From assembly GCF_047495875.1 (NCBI RefSeq), contig NC_092465.1:11354660-11418659 (forward strand): DNA of 64,000 bases. The letters run 5' to 3'. Source of the DNA: Pithys albifrons albifrons. Its lineage: Eukaryota > Chordata > Aves > Passeriformes > Thamnophilidae. Under the pieces are notes generated by a model. It saw only the letters and a list, made by a program, of their open reading frames with translations. It did no database searches and was not told the DNA's origin. Shown in pieces: positions 50,026 through 63,200 of this stretch (position 1 is its first letter; the number at the start of each line of letters is the position of its first letter). The position numbers and the translations under genes are program-made.

Positions 50026-53000
50026 CGCACTCGCACTCACACTTTACAACTGCAAACTTGAAATGGATTCACAGTTTAGAGCAGGACCAATTTATTGGGT
50101 TAGTCTATTCCCCTTGCTAGTACTGAGCAGATTCATACTTCAATGAGTTTTCTCCATTTTAGAAGGAGGGTAAAACTCTCTCTGTACTTTATAGTCCAAA
50201 AAGGACTTCATCGTGTAATAAACATAGCCTGGATTCTGCCTTACGGCAGTACCAAGGATTAGGACATGGTGTGGCTACAGCAACACATGAACAGATATTC
50301 CAGGTTAGATCAAAAACTGATCTAAGCTTAGGTTTCCAACAGCAGATGACTACAGATACTTGGGGAAAAGATACACTAGTGCCATTCTTATACAGCATAC
50401 ACTGGTGTATGTTGACAATTTCTGGACCAAAGTAATTAAGTTTATGGACTCTGTACCAGCTGCTGTATACGGACCTCTCTGCTTGCTGACTATCAACAGA
50501 TCTATCTCTTATGACTATCTAAAACTGTTTTTAAGACTCCTAAATTCTTGGCTTTCACAGTATGTACCTGCAAGTTCCCAGACTTTCCCAAAATGCTACT
50601 GTTTGCACCCAAGTTCGGAGAAAAAAAGAGGTATTCACTCCCCTTTTTAAGTTATTCAGTTACACAAATATCTATCAGAATCTCCTCCTTTTTTTCCAAG
50701 TATGAGAATCTTCATGGAAGTAATCGTGCCATCGGTGCCTCCGATCAGCCTCACTGCTCTTCTGCAGTACTTCTACATCTTTGACTTGATGTGGCAACCA
50801 TAATCTCACACAAGATGAAGGAACCCAACAGACTCAAAATAGTGGAATAACATTTCCTTTTCCATTCTCTGTTCCTTTGCTAATCATTTGACAGAAAGTA
50901 CTATTAAGCATAGGGCTAATATTTTCAAGCCAATCACTGTCCAGCTGGCAATTCAAAACCCATTACAATAATCCACATTAATCCAGCATGGTTAGAGTTT
51001 CCCTCCCTCTCATGTTCATTGCCCCACAAGTTCCAGCTTTCACATTGACAAGTCACTTAGTACTGTGAGAACCTAAGTCCTTCTGTGGAGAACTGGAAAT
51101 ATTTTAAACTATTCCTTATAATTTTGTGTGACTAAACTATGGTCTCTTGCATTCCATCCCCCTTTACTAGATATGCAAAACAACTCAGATCCTAACACAG
51201 GTCTCATAAGCAGGAGATTCTGACTGCTAAGTAACTTCCCCCCATTGTGAACACTGAGCTACCCTTTAGTCCTCCTTTTTCTAACAGTAAACCCACAAGG
51301 GCATCTCTGCTAATTACATAAGGATTTAGTTACTTTAAGTAATGAAAAGCTTTTCTTAAAAACCTGAGTACACTATCAGCTGGATCAGCCACATAAAATT
51401 GCTGATTTCTTCAGAAGAATCCTTTTACAGTTCCTCAGAGCTGTGTCCATCATTCTCCAAAATGTCAGGTATTAATATGTCTACTGGATGCCTGGAAAGA
51501 AGATCCAAATTTTATTGCCACGTGTTTGCTGAATGATGAGAAACAAATCCTTTAATCTCCCTGTTCTTCAGTGTGTCCACCTGTCCATAAAATGAGTATG
51601 ATACTCTACATAACTGTGTTGCTCTGCTTCTCACTGTTCATATGTACTGGAGATTCCTGACAAACACAGCTGAGAGAGAGAAACAAAGGTCACTGGCTCA
51701 ACAGAAGTGGAATAGAGGGAGAAATACAGAAAATATTCAGGCAGCTGCAAGCAGCAGAACAAGTAAACACTCAGGTGAGTTATTTAACCACTGCCCAACC
51801 TGTGAATCATTAGTGGCTGGTTTCACAGGGCCAGTTACATTAAGGAAGACTACAGCCCCTAGAGGGAGGGACCTTCAAAACCCCCTTCCACCTCCAATGG
51901 AATCCTACATCCCTGTCCACGGGATATTGCTTCCTCCTCCTCAGCAGGCTGGGCACAAAAGGGGAAATACTCATCACAGAACAGCAACTGAAGAAATAAA
52001 CAATCAGATTCCTGTTGTGCTATGATTGCCTCTCAGCCCATCACTCACTCCCTGGAGTGCTGCAGGTGCTTTCCACTTCATCTGATCTGTAAGGAAGAGT
52101 CACAGCACTAAGTCCTGGTTGCAGCACTTCAGGGAGGGCAAGAAAGATACGTCGTTGTTCAAATCACCCAAATTCAGGCAACTAGCAAGTCTCCCTCACC
52201 CCACAACTCAGCAAGGAAATAAAAAACCATCAGCTGCATTTACTAAGTACAGAAGCAGCTTCAGGCAGTTGCTGACTAGGCTGGGTATCTAACATTGCCC
52301 TTTCTAGTTCCAGGCAAGATTGCTCCTGCAAGAGATGGGAAGACAGACAGTCCTACTCTTCCCACCTCAGGCAAATCCTGCCCGACAGCCCCAAGTAAAG
52401 GCTGAACGAATTCAAATCACAGCACACCTCCAAGACAGTCCCCCATCAGCTACTCTACAACTCTGCATGTAAAACCAAGGTCCAGAGCAAAGTGTACTTA
52501 GGAACAGCCACTTTTGCAGACTCAGCTTCACACAGCATCTCACAAAGGCTTTTCTCCATCCCAGGGCAACCCCCTGCACAAGCCAGAAAGAGAATGTACA
52601 TGGGATTGTGTCAGGCTGAGGTGATTCATCAAGCCTCCACAAGACCAATGATGGTGCAGAGCCTGCATTTGCTGGAAGAGGAAGAGAAATGGGAACTGTG
52701 CGTCAGAGCTGGACAGAAGAGATTTCTGGAAGCCAAGTCATCGCAGGGCTGTAGCCTCACATACACAAACTCCCAGTGCTTTACCAGGGCTTTGCAGGAA
52801 AGTTGCACACTTTTGGCCTGCTCACTGTGTTTTTAGTTCACCATTTCCACAGTCATCAAGATCTACACATTTGTTTCATTGTCTTCTCTTTTCCCTGGCC
52901 CACAGAGTGTTGCTTTATGTCAAAATTTGCTGGAAAAGAAGAAAAGTCATTTTATCCCTGATGCACTCAGAGCACATCCATAGGAACTGTGGTTCCACAA

Positions 53001-53399
53001 TCTGATCAAAGATAAGGCCACTCAGCTCTCTTTAAAGTTTATAAATACAGAATCTAAGAACCTCAGAGAATTCCCTATCAAAATGCAGTATCAGCTAATA
53101 CTTTAATTATACTACCACTAAGAGCATCCTTATTTGTTACCAGTTTGAAGGTTAACTTAGCAATTTACCTTACAGTTCAACATCGGCTCAATCTTTTAAA
53201 TAATCCACAATTTTCCTGGATCTGTGGTTGGCAGATATGTATGTGCATAAAAACCTTTAGGCCATTCTGACAGCTGTTTATGAAGATTAACTCTCTCCCT
53301 TTTCAGCATGAAAAGATACCAACACCTGTTTTTAGTCGACAAATGTCTCATTGATATCTAGCAAAACCAAAAGAATATTAATGAAATATTTAAATTTAC
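47407..53399 (-). other. PDIA5: PDIA5 intron (about 6.0 kb)
   Basis: A phase-0 intron between the exons ending AVTLK and starting SMVAF. It holds the CA microsatellite at 49995-50042. The open frames inside it (up to 127 codons) have no splice support or recognisable protein content. Confidence 0.93.
49995..50042. repeat. CA microsatellite with degenerate CTCGCA tail
   Basis: A perfect (AC)14 run occupies 49995-50022. It is followed by an imperfect tail, TCTCGCACTCGCACTCACAC. It lies in the 6-kb PDIA5 intron between the exons at 53400-53445 and 47314-47406. Such a run is expected to vary in length between individuals. Confidence 0.95.
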
Positions 53400-53445
53400 C
53401 TTCAATGTGACCGCTCTGTTATATGGAGTATGAAATGCACCGTCC
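53400..53445 (-). CDS. PDIA5: PDIA5 coding exon, end of N-terminal domain (approx. residues 114-129)
   Basis: This 46-bp exon encodes DGAFHTPYNRAVTLK, matching DGAFHTEYNRAVTFK of human PDIA5 as remembered. Its acceptor is CAG (53446-53448) and its donor begins GTAAA. The first base completes the Lys codon left open by the exon at 54213-54296, and the exon ends in phase 0. The segment is the last strand and helix region of the N-terminal domain. It is too short to stand out as an ORF, so it was identified by homology and by matching splice phases on both sides. Confidence 0.94.
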
Positions 53446-54212
53446 CTGTTGAACAAGGAGTGGGGAATAGTGTTAACTTACAATAATGTTACTAGAAATC
53501 ATACAGCTGCTCTTCCTCACTTCCCACCAGCCAGAATAATGTTATCCTGCCAAAGCCACAGAACTAGGCAGAATTTACAGTACAGCAATTTAAGGGTGGC
53601 AAAAAACAAGAGTAAGGAAAAAGAAAGAGTGCAAAACAGAGTGTAAAGCAAGCAGGTTCCTAGTAAACTATTTCCTCTCTGACCCTTTAACAAGAATATT
53701 TAGTAAGTCATGATTTTTGGAGATGGAGATGCAGCTGCTTGGTGTACCTAACAGTACTTCCACTGCTATTATTTTCAGGAATAAAATCTCTTGCTGTCTT
53801 ACTATACTTGCCTTGCTCTACTTACTTTACAAAGCACTCTCTCAAGTGAGAAAAGCCTAGAGAGGTGAAGCAACTTGTCCAAGGCACATGCCAGCAGGCA
53901 AGTGACAGAGAAAGTAAGACAACTCAAATCTCAGGCATCAGTCCTGAGCACTGTGCAGTTTTAGGCCACTGGATCTCTCTCCCCGACCCTGCTTGTGTTT
54001 TTAGTGGATTCTATTCAATAGCAGAATAAATTTGTCTTAACTTCTGTCACAACACATGCTTGCAAACTGAAGAAATGGCAGTTAACTTCACATGGCAGAG
54101 GATAAAAAATAAGTCATCTTAATGCTGCAGCAACATGGAGCTGAAAGGAGAATGAACAGTCCTAATGGGAGAATCAACAATTAGTAACTACAAATCCCAG
54201 CCCAGCACTCAC
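53446..54212 (-). other. PDIA5: PDIA5 intron (767 bp)
   Basis: Bounded by a GTGAGT donor and a CAG acceptor, joining a phase-2 Lys codon (AA|G). No other feature was seen inside. Confidence 0.93.
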
Positions 54213-54296
54213 TTATAATGGAGTAAATCCACTCCTTTCTCCTTTGAATTAGGATCTACCTTCATCTTCTTGCATAATTTTCGGCTTTCAGTATCA
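54213..54296 (-). CDS. PDIA5: PDIA5 coding exon, N-terminal domain (approx. residues 86-114)
   Basis: This 84-bp exon encodes the end of the N-terminal non-catalytic thioredoxin-like domain. It contains the stretch GDTESRKLCKKMKVDPNSKE, which matches human PDIA5 as I remember it (GDAESRKLCKKMKVD...). A CAG acceptor precedes it at 54297-54299 and a GTGAGT donor follows it (minus strand, 54207-54212). It enters with one base completing a Gly codon and leaves with AA of a Lys codon. It is the most upstream PDIA5 exon I could find. The exons for the signal peptide and the start of this domain should lie at higher coordinates but were not recognised. PDIA5 is a lumenal ER protein disulfide isomerase family member; this domain lacks a CxxC redox site. 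Confidence 0.95.
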
Positions 54297-57200
54297 CTGC
54301 AAAAAACATACATTGGAAGAAAGGTTACCAAAAAAGAAAATCAAATGCATTCAGTTCTGAGAACTCGTTGCTGGGCTTCCTTATCAGCAATTAATTCCAA
54401 CTAACAGTAATTTGGAAGCTGTTTAGCTAAGTTTGTAGAACAAGCACTGTGAAAAGCCACATTAGTCAATTTAATTTGTGTTTGCTTGGTCAGGACACAG
54501 TGAACTGTGTTAAAATCACATTCCAAAGCCAGGCCCTAACCAATAGAAAAGCAGCTCATTTCAACATGCCCAAGCACCTCAGCAGACCTTCTGTCCATGG
54601 GATTAACATAAAATTTAGTTTTCAGTAATCCCATGCTACTGTTAAGGTGGTGGTCAAAGAGCTCTGTCTGTGAAAAGATTCAAAGGGAAAGAGCACATCA
54701 GCTTTTACATCTGGCAGATGATAAGACAAAACAACACCTCCCCCGCCATGTTCATGGTATGTCAAAGCCCAAATCAAAAGTGTTAAGTTCTAAAAAGATC
54801 CTGCAGAAAACAAGAACTAATTGAAATTTTTATATCCTGAGCTCAGCAACCACCTTCATTCTGGGTATGAAGGATGTGCCACACCCACCAAGCAAAGGTA
54901 AAGACCACCTGCCACAGGTCCTGAAGAAGGAGAAGGCCTATAACGGCAGAGAGACTGCTGCAGGTGGTCTTTAAACTCAGTAAGTGAATCGCTTCCAGCA
55001 CCAGATTAGGCTGAGTTTAAGAAGAGAGAAAGTCATGGGAGAAAAGTGCATATACATTTGTTTTGGTGGGCAGGTAAAGGCTCTTCATGGCCTAACTGCT
55101 GCTCTAAGCAATGTGAAGTGAAATCATAAGGAGACTTTGAGTTGAAGTAAGTAAGAAGTTGGTTGAAGACCCAGGGAGAGGAGTGAAACAGTACAAGTAC
55201 AAAAAAAAAGAGGATGATTCACACTGACAAGACCGTTCTTTGCATTGACAAACAGCAAGATTAAACAGCTTGGAAACCTGTTCCCAGCAGAGGACAATTT
55301 GTACCTTTCACACCGATAAATCAATTTAGAAAATGAAAACACTGAAAACCCATCAAGTTTAAACTGATTAGAGACAACAAGATGCAAGGCTTGCAAGAGC
55401 ACCACCAAATTAAGTGCTGCTGCCAGCACTGGTGCTAATTCTCCCGATGTTCTCCAGCTGCCTTTCTACAAATGTGAGGAACAAGGAACACTAAGTTCAG
55501 GGTGTGCTGCAGGTGAGAGTACACCTTAGTGGAAACTCTCCAGTTGTTTATAGTAGATGGAAATGAGGAGGAGTGTGCTATGGACACAAGCAGCAAAATC
55601 AGAATATTATGCTGAAGATGGAAATGAGAATTTCATGGAACTAACAAAGCATGCAACTACCACACCAGGAAGAAGCACTTGTAGTCTTAACTGTATAGAA
55701 GCATTCATCTGAAGAGTCTTACTGAATTCATGTGAGTTTTGCATTTTCAGATCATAGTCAAAGCCACTGTAACCTGTAAACAGTCCCTTTGCTTCTCCAG
55801 GAGGCCGGAGATCAGAGTCTGAGAACTGAGTAATGTGAACATTTCTTGTAACAAAACTACATTACAGAACAAATACCCTGGATTGGAGTTATGCCAAAAA
55901 AACGTGTTTGCCACATGGAGTTTGTACTCAAACTTTGCAGCAACATCAAACCCACAGGTTGGAAACATCCTGTCTTTTCTCACCCACAGTCCTCCAATGG
56001 GCTAAACCTAAGTGACTCAAAGGTCAGGGCATCTCTGGAGGAGACACCAGTTTCAGGTCATTCTCTTGTGTTACCCCAGACAGAGTTAGAGGCCCAGAGC
56101 AAATCTGGTGGCCCTGCTGCACTGACTGCCAGACAGTTCACTGAAGTCAGCCCACATCACAGTCAACAATCATAAATGCTCTTCCAGACACTCCCAAATG
56201 CTTCCAGTATGCACATGTAATTGTGGCTATCTCAGCTTTGCCAAGACAAATGTCAGGTGGTTGACGTGAACTATGTAATGCTGAAACCCACCTCAAGCAA
56301 CAGGCTCTGTCAAAACCCAAGATGTGCAGAAAAATTGTTCTGTCATCAGCAAAGAATTAAAATGGGTATGAAGAAAGCTCTGTTGCCAGTTCTACCACCT
56401 ATTTGGTGCAACTGCAAACTATATGGGCAAGAATGCTTCCTTAAATATCATTTAGAGATACGGATGGATACTCATGTTAGGAAAGTCCTGCAAGGTTAAG
56501 AATGGAATAAGGCTACAAAACATTATTATTGAGCTACACACCTGTGAATAAGCAGCTAGCAACTCCTACCAATGCAACTCCTAACAATTCATTTTCTGTT
56601 TGCATGAGTTTCTATTAAAAAAAAAAAAGAATAGCTGTTTCATTGGATCTAAATCTGCCCTGCTTTCAGGATTTCCATACTTGCAGAGATTCACACAGCT
56701 GCCTGAATGCACAGCCATTATCACAGGAAAGAAAGCAGCAGTTTGCTCCAGTATGTCTCCTACCACTTAGTGGGCATATTCTCTGCACGGCTGCATTGAG
56801 AGTTTAGTCTGTTTATGCAAGCTACATGCACCGATGCAAGGGATGGAAGAGGAGCAAATTCCCAGAATAGGAAATGTCTAAATATGTATCAGTAATTTTT
56901 TCATGCATCAGTGCAGATTCTTGCACATGCCAGACCCACCAGCTCACATGCTATACTAACAATTTTTTGGAAAAAGCAGAAAAGGAGATGCACAGAAATG
57001 GCAGAGATGGACTCATTCTGCTTTCCCTTCTGCCTTCCCTCCCAGACAGGCAAAAATAACCTGCAAAGAGCAACTTACTCTGATATCACTTGGTAATGAC
57101 CATTATTCTTAATAAGAGTAAATATCAACACAGATGCAGCCTGCTCAGAGATTTGTCTTTTGAATCTCAGCCAACAGCCTCTCTCTGAAGATGAGCTCTT

Positions 57201-60200
57201 CAACTCTCACATGGGAGAGGGTAATTAGGACTCCGGTTCTTGCAATTTAATTATATCACTTGAAGAGGCAGTGTAAGAGTTTGCTATAATGACTAAAAGT
57301 ATAAAAAAAGAGAAAGGAATGAGAAAAAAAAGGAAAAAGCCCATAACCCCAAGCCCCCCAAAAACCTAAAAAGCCAGAAACCACCCCCAAAATCAGCACT
57401 CTACCACCTAGGCCAAGATACTCCAGATAAGGCACCAGAGTCAGGAAATACTGGTTTGAAGATGAGATCAGTAAAGTGCCCCCAGCACCCATTCCGTGCC
57501 ATTTCTGTCCAGAGCAATTCAAAACCTCCAGGTCCCTGCTGTGCTTCTGCTGAAGGGACTGCTGCGGGCAGTCCTACAATTATCCAGCATTATCTCTCTG
57601 GAAAATCATCCAAAACAACCAACTTTCAATACCTCAAAGGACCTAACCAGCAGCTGTCTATGTGGTAATAAGGTCAAACCTTAAGTGGCACGATAGCACG
57701 GCTTCCTTCCACTACCACAGGCATGTTCTCCACGCTTCCCTTCCCACAAAACCAAAGCAGGGCTCCACAAAGTGCCTTTGCTGGAAAAGTGAAAACATAT
57801 GGCAGCTTGGTAAAAAGAACAATAAAATGAAAGATCCAAGTAGACCTAACTAAACAGGAAGTCTAAATAACAAGAGAAATAGCGTGCATTGCAGGAATAC
57901 TTCGCTCCTTTCCTTTCACATGCCCACCTCCTCACCTGGGACACACTTCTGTCATTTGGGGTTACGATGGAGCTGGCAGGAAGCCCGACTGGAGTGCTCC
58001 CTGTAAACCTCTGGGGTCCCCTGTCAACATTAGCATGCATGAATAATCCCTAAGCACAGGCAGCCAGCTGTTACCAAGGCAGGAGGAGGGTGAGGGACCT
58101 GTGAAGGAGATCTGGCCTCCTCTGGTTCACCAGCAGTGCAGCCAGCACCTGAAGGGGACGTGTCACAGGCGTTCCTTAGGAGTGGCACAAGATGCTCTGT
58201 GCAGGGCTGTCCACAGGCCTGGAAGCTCGTGGTCATAAGGATGGAGAAGCCATGAGTGTTACTGATGGCAGTCCCCAGTGGCAGGAGCAACACAGAAAAA
58301 GGCTTTCAGACAGCAGGAACACAAAATAAAATAAGACCCAGGAGTTTGGCTGCAGTTAAGTCCACACTGGTTTCTAAAAATAAAATAAGTCCAAGCTGGA
58401 TGGGTCCTAAGCAAAAAATTGTGCATGGAGGTGGCAGTGCAAAAACCCTTCCTTGGGGCAAATTCGAATATTGTCCTGACAGGTCCCAAAGGAACATGGC
58501 AAGACCAAATAACCTCAGCACCATTCTCTTTCAAGAGCACAAATAACATCTTTTACAGCCTCCTAATTATTTCCCTTATCATGTAATGCTGCTCACTAGC
58601 TTCTCATGAAGAAGGGAGAACAGCCCCACAAACATCAGCAGCCCCTGGAGAGGGAGGATCTGGAATGACTGTCAAATCCCCTCCTTGGAAATTACAAAAA
58701 TGCCATCCAAAAAGCACCCAGGTCTCCGGCTCTCAGTGTGACAGCAACATGTGCACGCGCTGTGTGGCCACGGCACTTCGATGCCACTGTGCTGGCACCT
58801 CCAACACTGGGCAGTGACGACTGCACCCAGCTTTCTTTTTCACTCACACCTACAGTGTTTCCAGGCACAAAAGAAGTAATAAAAAAAACGCTGACAGAAC
58901 AAATTTAAGCAATGAGGTCAGTAAATCTGCCTGCTTAAAAACTCTCATTCCTCTATCAGCATATCGTGTAACCACATGTGAACCACAGACCTCACAATCT
59001 CTAAACAGATTTTCTCTATTATCTGTACATCTCTCCATCTGAAACAGGGCTTAATAATCCATGTAAATAAGGCTTCAGCAGCCCCTTATATCACAGTTGT
59101 GCCTGTAGACTCCAATGCAACAGAGCCTCTGTTGTATCACTGGCTGAACAGACAAACACTGTCACTGTCCCAACAGCTGGAAGAGAGAAAACTGAACGAG
59201 TAAGGAAGAACAGGCTCCAAGAGCAAGGCAAAATGGCAGAGCAGAAACAGGATTGTTACACAGCAAACCTCCCAACACTGGAAAAGCTTTGAAAAGTACT
59301 AGTCAAAGCTGTCATCTTGTTACCAGCACAATCTCTCATTCTTGTCTCTATTATTTAAGTGCTTTCATTCTTTTATGTTATAGTGAAACTTACTGTACAG
59401 AGAGCAACTCCAGTTATAACTTCAGGAAAGTTCAACTGCAATTCCAGCCCAGGCATCAGAAGTAAATTGTCAAACAGGGTTTCCCAGCCCAATGAACAGA
59501 CTCTGCAACACCCTCTGGCTACCTTCCATAGAATACTCTCTCTAGACAACAGACTGATGTCTATCCTGAAAAAGCATGTAGTTGAGATCCTGCCAAACAA
59601 CTAATTGAGCTTGTGACCCAAAAAAAGCAGCAAAAGGGGTGTCAGGTGGAAAAATGTCCTCAATCCACCTAAAAATAAAAAACACATTTGCACTTGCACA
59701 CCTAATGTGAAAGAGGAAGTCATTAACCATCAGTTGTAGTCAGATGTGCTCCTACAAGGTTTCGAAATCAAAAATGCAATTCATTATCCATTGTTGGGGA
59801 CAATATGGGATTTTGACTACGCTCCTTGTAGTCATCGATCCCACCCTCATCCATTTACAATACAGCAGCTTGTGGACTTTGCTGACCAAACAAAAAAATA
59901 TTGACTCTTGCAAAACTCTCCTCCTTTCAGACTGCAGGTATCGCCTGCCCCCCCATCATCCTCACCTCTCCCTCCCATCCCAGGACAGCCGCTGCCACAA
60001 CTATTGCTGCTGACAGCATGTAACATTTATAAGTCTCCTCATATTCTTTAAAGATCCCAGACCTTTATGTATCACTCTCCTGAGACAGATCTGAAATCAG
60101 AAATGAAAAAAGAAATTAAAAAAACCCACTTCTCAACCATCAGCCTGGCTTGCAAAAGCACTTCTCCAAAGAGCAGGACGGTAATGGCTTCCATCTACTC

Positions 60201-63200
60201 GAACAGAAAACCCATACTCAGCTACTCGTGCAGACAGGCACTTTGATACTCCACTCCTGAGTGAGCTTTAAGAACCTGCAGGCACCAAAATAGGCACAGG
60301 ACCCAAGAGAAACGGAGGCAGAAGTAATCAGCACAGGAAGCTTAAATACAAGATTTATCTCAGAAAACAAAGCAACATTTTGCTCCCATTCTAGGTTCCT
60401 GATGGAAATTATCTTATGAAAGAGGTAACAATAGCAACAGGTTTCCATAGCACAGAACAAATGAGCCACTCAAACAGTGCGGCAGATGAAAAGCTGGAAT
60501 CTTTTAAGGGATAGGGGAGCATGAAAACCAAAACCCAAAAACCTACTGCTGGAAAGAGTTAAAAATAAGGACTAGCAGAGGAGCAGGACAGAGTCTCATC
60601 TGAATTTAGGGCTGATTTTACCCCCTAAAATACAGTAAAAATTCCAACTGTGACCTGGAAAGTGATTGCAGCCTTCTGCTCCAAACACTACCCTGGAACG
60701 TGCCAGGAATGCAAACAGAATAATCCATGTGCTGTGGAGACCCAGCACCACTTGTCACCCAATACAAACGACTCCCTGGGCCCATTAGTCAATTAGAGAG
60801 GCCACGAATCTATAGAAATGAGATTAAAAAGAAGTATTTTCTGAAAATTAAAACCCATGTGATGAATTCTCACTGCAAGCAAGAGCAAGCCAAAGAGCAC
60901 AAAGGAAACCAAGACAAAAAGGTAACAGGTATTGTCATATCATCAAGCAAAAACAATTAAGGTAAAAAATTATAAGCTCCAGCCCTGCAGAAAGTCAAGA
61001 TGTTATTAATGAACGCTACTTTCCATGGAAATACAAATCAGCAAGAGGCACTTGGCAGCCCACACACCTGCACAGAAATAAGGTGAACACATTCACAGGA
61101 GCTATCAAAGTCTGTGCAGAAACTTCTAAAACCAAGGAACACTCCACCTCTTTGCAAAGCAGCAGCTCTCCTCATCAGGCCTCTGCTAACTCACACAACC
61201 TGGCACAGGGGAGCACTGCCCTAACCTTGGACACAATGTGACTACCACTCTGTCTTGAGTTCACACTAATCTAAGACCTACACAAAGCAGGTTTTGTACG
61301 TGTCACCCCAAGATACACAGACACTGCAGCACATTGCACTGTTCCTCTGATGTCCTTTAGTGACTTTTAGCTGCACTATGGGCCTGGAGAGGATGGATGT
61401 TGGAGGATGCTTTAAACAAAGCACTGGACGCAGGAAAATGAAGGTAACTTTCTTTAAATCTTAGCTTGCTTACTCTTCATTTTGGTTTGAAAAGCAGCAA
61501 CTCTGAAGATTCAGTTAATGAGCAATTCTAGGCAAAACACATGGAATACTCACAGTTAGGATGAAAATCAGACACGAGCCCAGCCTCACATACCCAGCTA
61601 CTACTGTGGATTTTAGTTAAATGACCTGCATTTCTCAGTTAATGCAACACACCTAATTGAATGGGTTTATGCCAGGAACTGAGAGCCTACTTCTAAAGAA
61701 TTTTTTTCCAGACTGGCATAACACTTCCTGCATGGCCACTCTTATAGGAATATAAAAGGATTTTAATGTGAATGAGCATTAACCACCATGCAGACAGGTT
61801 ATGACAGAGACAAAAGGGAGGCATCGAAAATCTATGCTGTAAATGCACAGTTTGCCCACATAAACTGCATCCACACAAGGACCACACTGTCAGTATAACT
61901 CACTTGCAAAGTGTTCCTGAAGGACACCTGCACTCCTCCCCTGCAAACAGAGCCTCTGCTACCTCCACCTAAAATGTGCCCTCCACTCGGAGCTGCTGCT
62001 GCCCTTCACCTTCAAGAATAAAAGGCAGAAATCCCAGACACTGCAAATCTACTTGGATGGAAGGTGCTGCATCAGGGCAATAGCACCACTCCTTTTTTCT
62101 TTTTTTTTCCTCAATTAGATCTGGTAATTTTTATTTGCAATTTCAAAGCTTTTTATCAGCTTTAAAATTCAGCTACAAGAATTCTCTTAAATAAATCCTA
62201 CTTCTGAGTGACTTTATACGAGTAAAGGTAAAAACTAGAGAGTAAAATGACACTTAACACCATCTGTACCAGCAGCCTTATTTCTAAAACATCTCCCTGC
62301 TACATGAAGGCATTAAACACATTTATTAATAATTGTGCATATGAGTAAAGCCTTTCTGCATCAAGGCATTAGGAAGTTAGAAATTTGGGAGGATTTCATC
62401 TAAAAGGCAGATAAACACAGATATTGGTGGAAACCCCAGAATGTACAAGTACTCGCGAGATCTGGCTCGCATGAACCAGCACATTTAGCTGTGTAGCCTT
62501 GAAAGTACTTCTTTACCAGCCAAATTATGGTCTTACCTTTATGTTAAGTGTCAGAGGACTCCTACAATAACAAGTAGTTATTGGGGAAGAGGACTACAAG
62601 AATGATGCACATGACACATAAAAGGGACTAAAAGAATGGCACGCTTAAGCAGAAAAAGTGGGATTAAAACCAAACGAAAATTAGTCAGACATTTTAACCA
62701 GATGGCATTTCCTCTTCCAAGCAGTCTGATGTGCTAAAGCCAAGCACACGCGCTATGACAGCAGATGGAAACCACACAGCTTTGTTTATGTTTGGGACCT
62801 ACAGTAAAGGGAACCATGCAAGTTTGAGCAGAGAACAATTATCCAGAGCCAAAGAAACGGGTGTTTTTTGAAAATATCAATCCACAACTGGGCAGGAGTT
62901 ATAATTAATAAAAAACTTGAGACAATTCATTAACAGGAAAACCCAGGAGTGTTCACTAAATCATATTCAGGATGGAAAGAGCTACTTTCAACCTCTTCAA
63001 AGCTGCACCACAATGTGCTTTATAACCTGCCAAACATATTTGCTCTTCAACAAAGCCATTTTACTTTCTTTCCACTTCAACCCAAACTAGTTACGCTCTT
63101 CCACGCTGTCCTTGGTCACACCATGGTCTATCACAAAACCCACTCAAGAAGACTAGAGAGTAAGTTTATAAGAATTATTTTTCAAAACCAGAACTCAGGA

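Noticed and set aside
55984..56034. 51-bp segment with good splice-like borders ending in codons for Glu-Asp-Cys-Gly, in the right phase to join the exon at 54213-54296
   Set aside because: Only the last Asp-Cys-Gly agrees with PDIA5. The preceding residues do not resemble the expected LSTVAQAVKGQGTICWV region and the segment is shorter than expected. It was treated as coincidence, though an RNA junction would settle it.
57340..57388. Four C runs suggesting a sense-strand quadruplex
   Set aside because: One loop is about 24 bases long, so a stable fold is unlikely compared with the tracts at 23580 and 40063.
59542..59730. Minus-strand frame with a TTTTTATTTTTAG acceptor-like site near 59670
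   Set aside because: The residues after the site do not match PDIA5 N-terminal sequence and there is no matching donor in phase.
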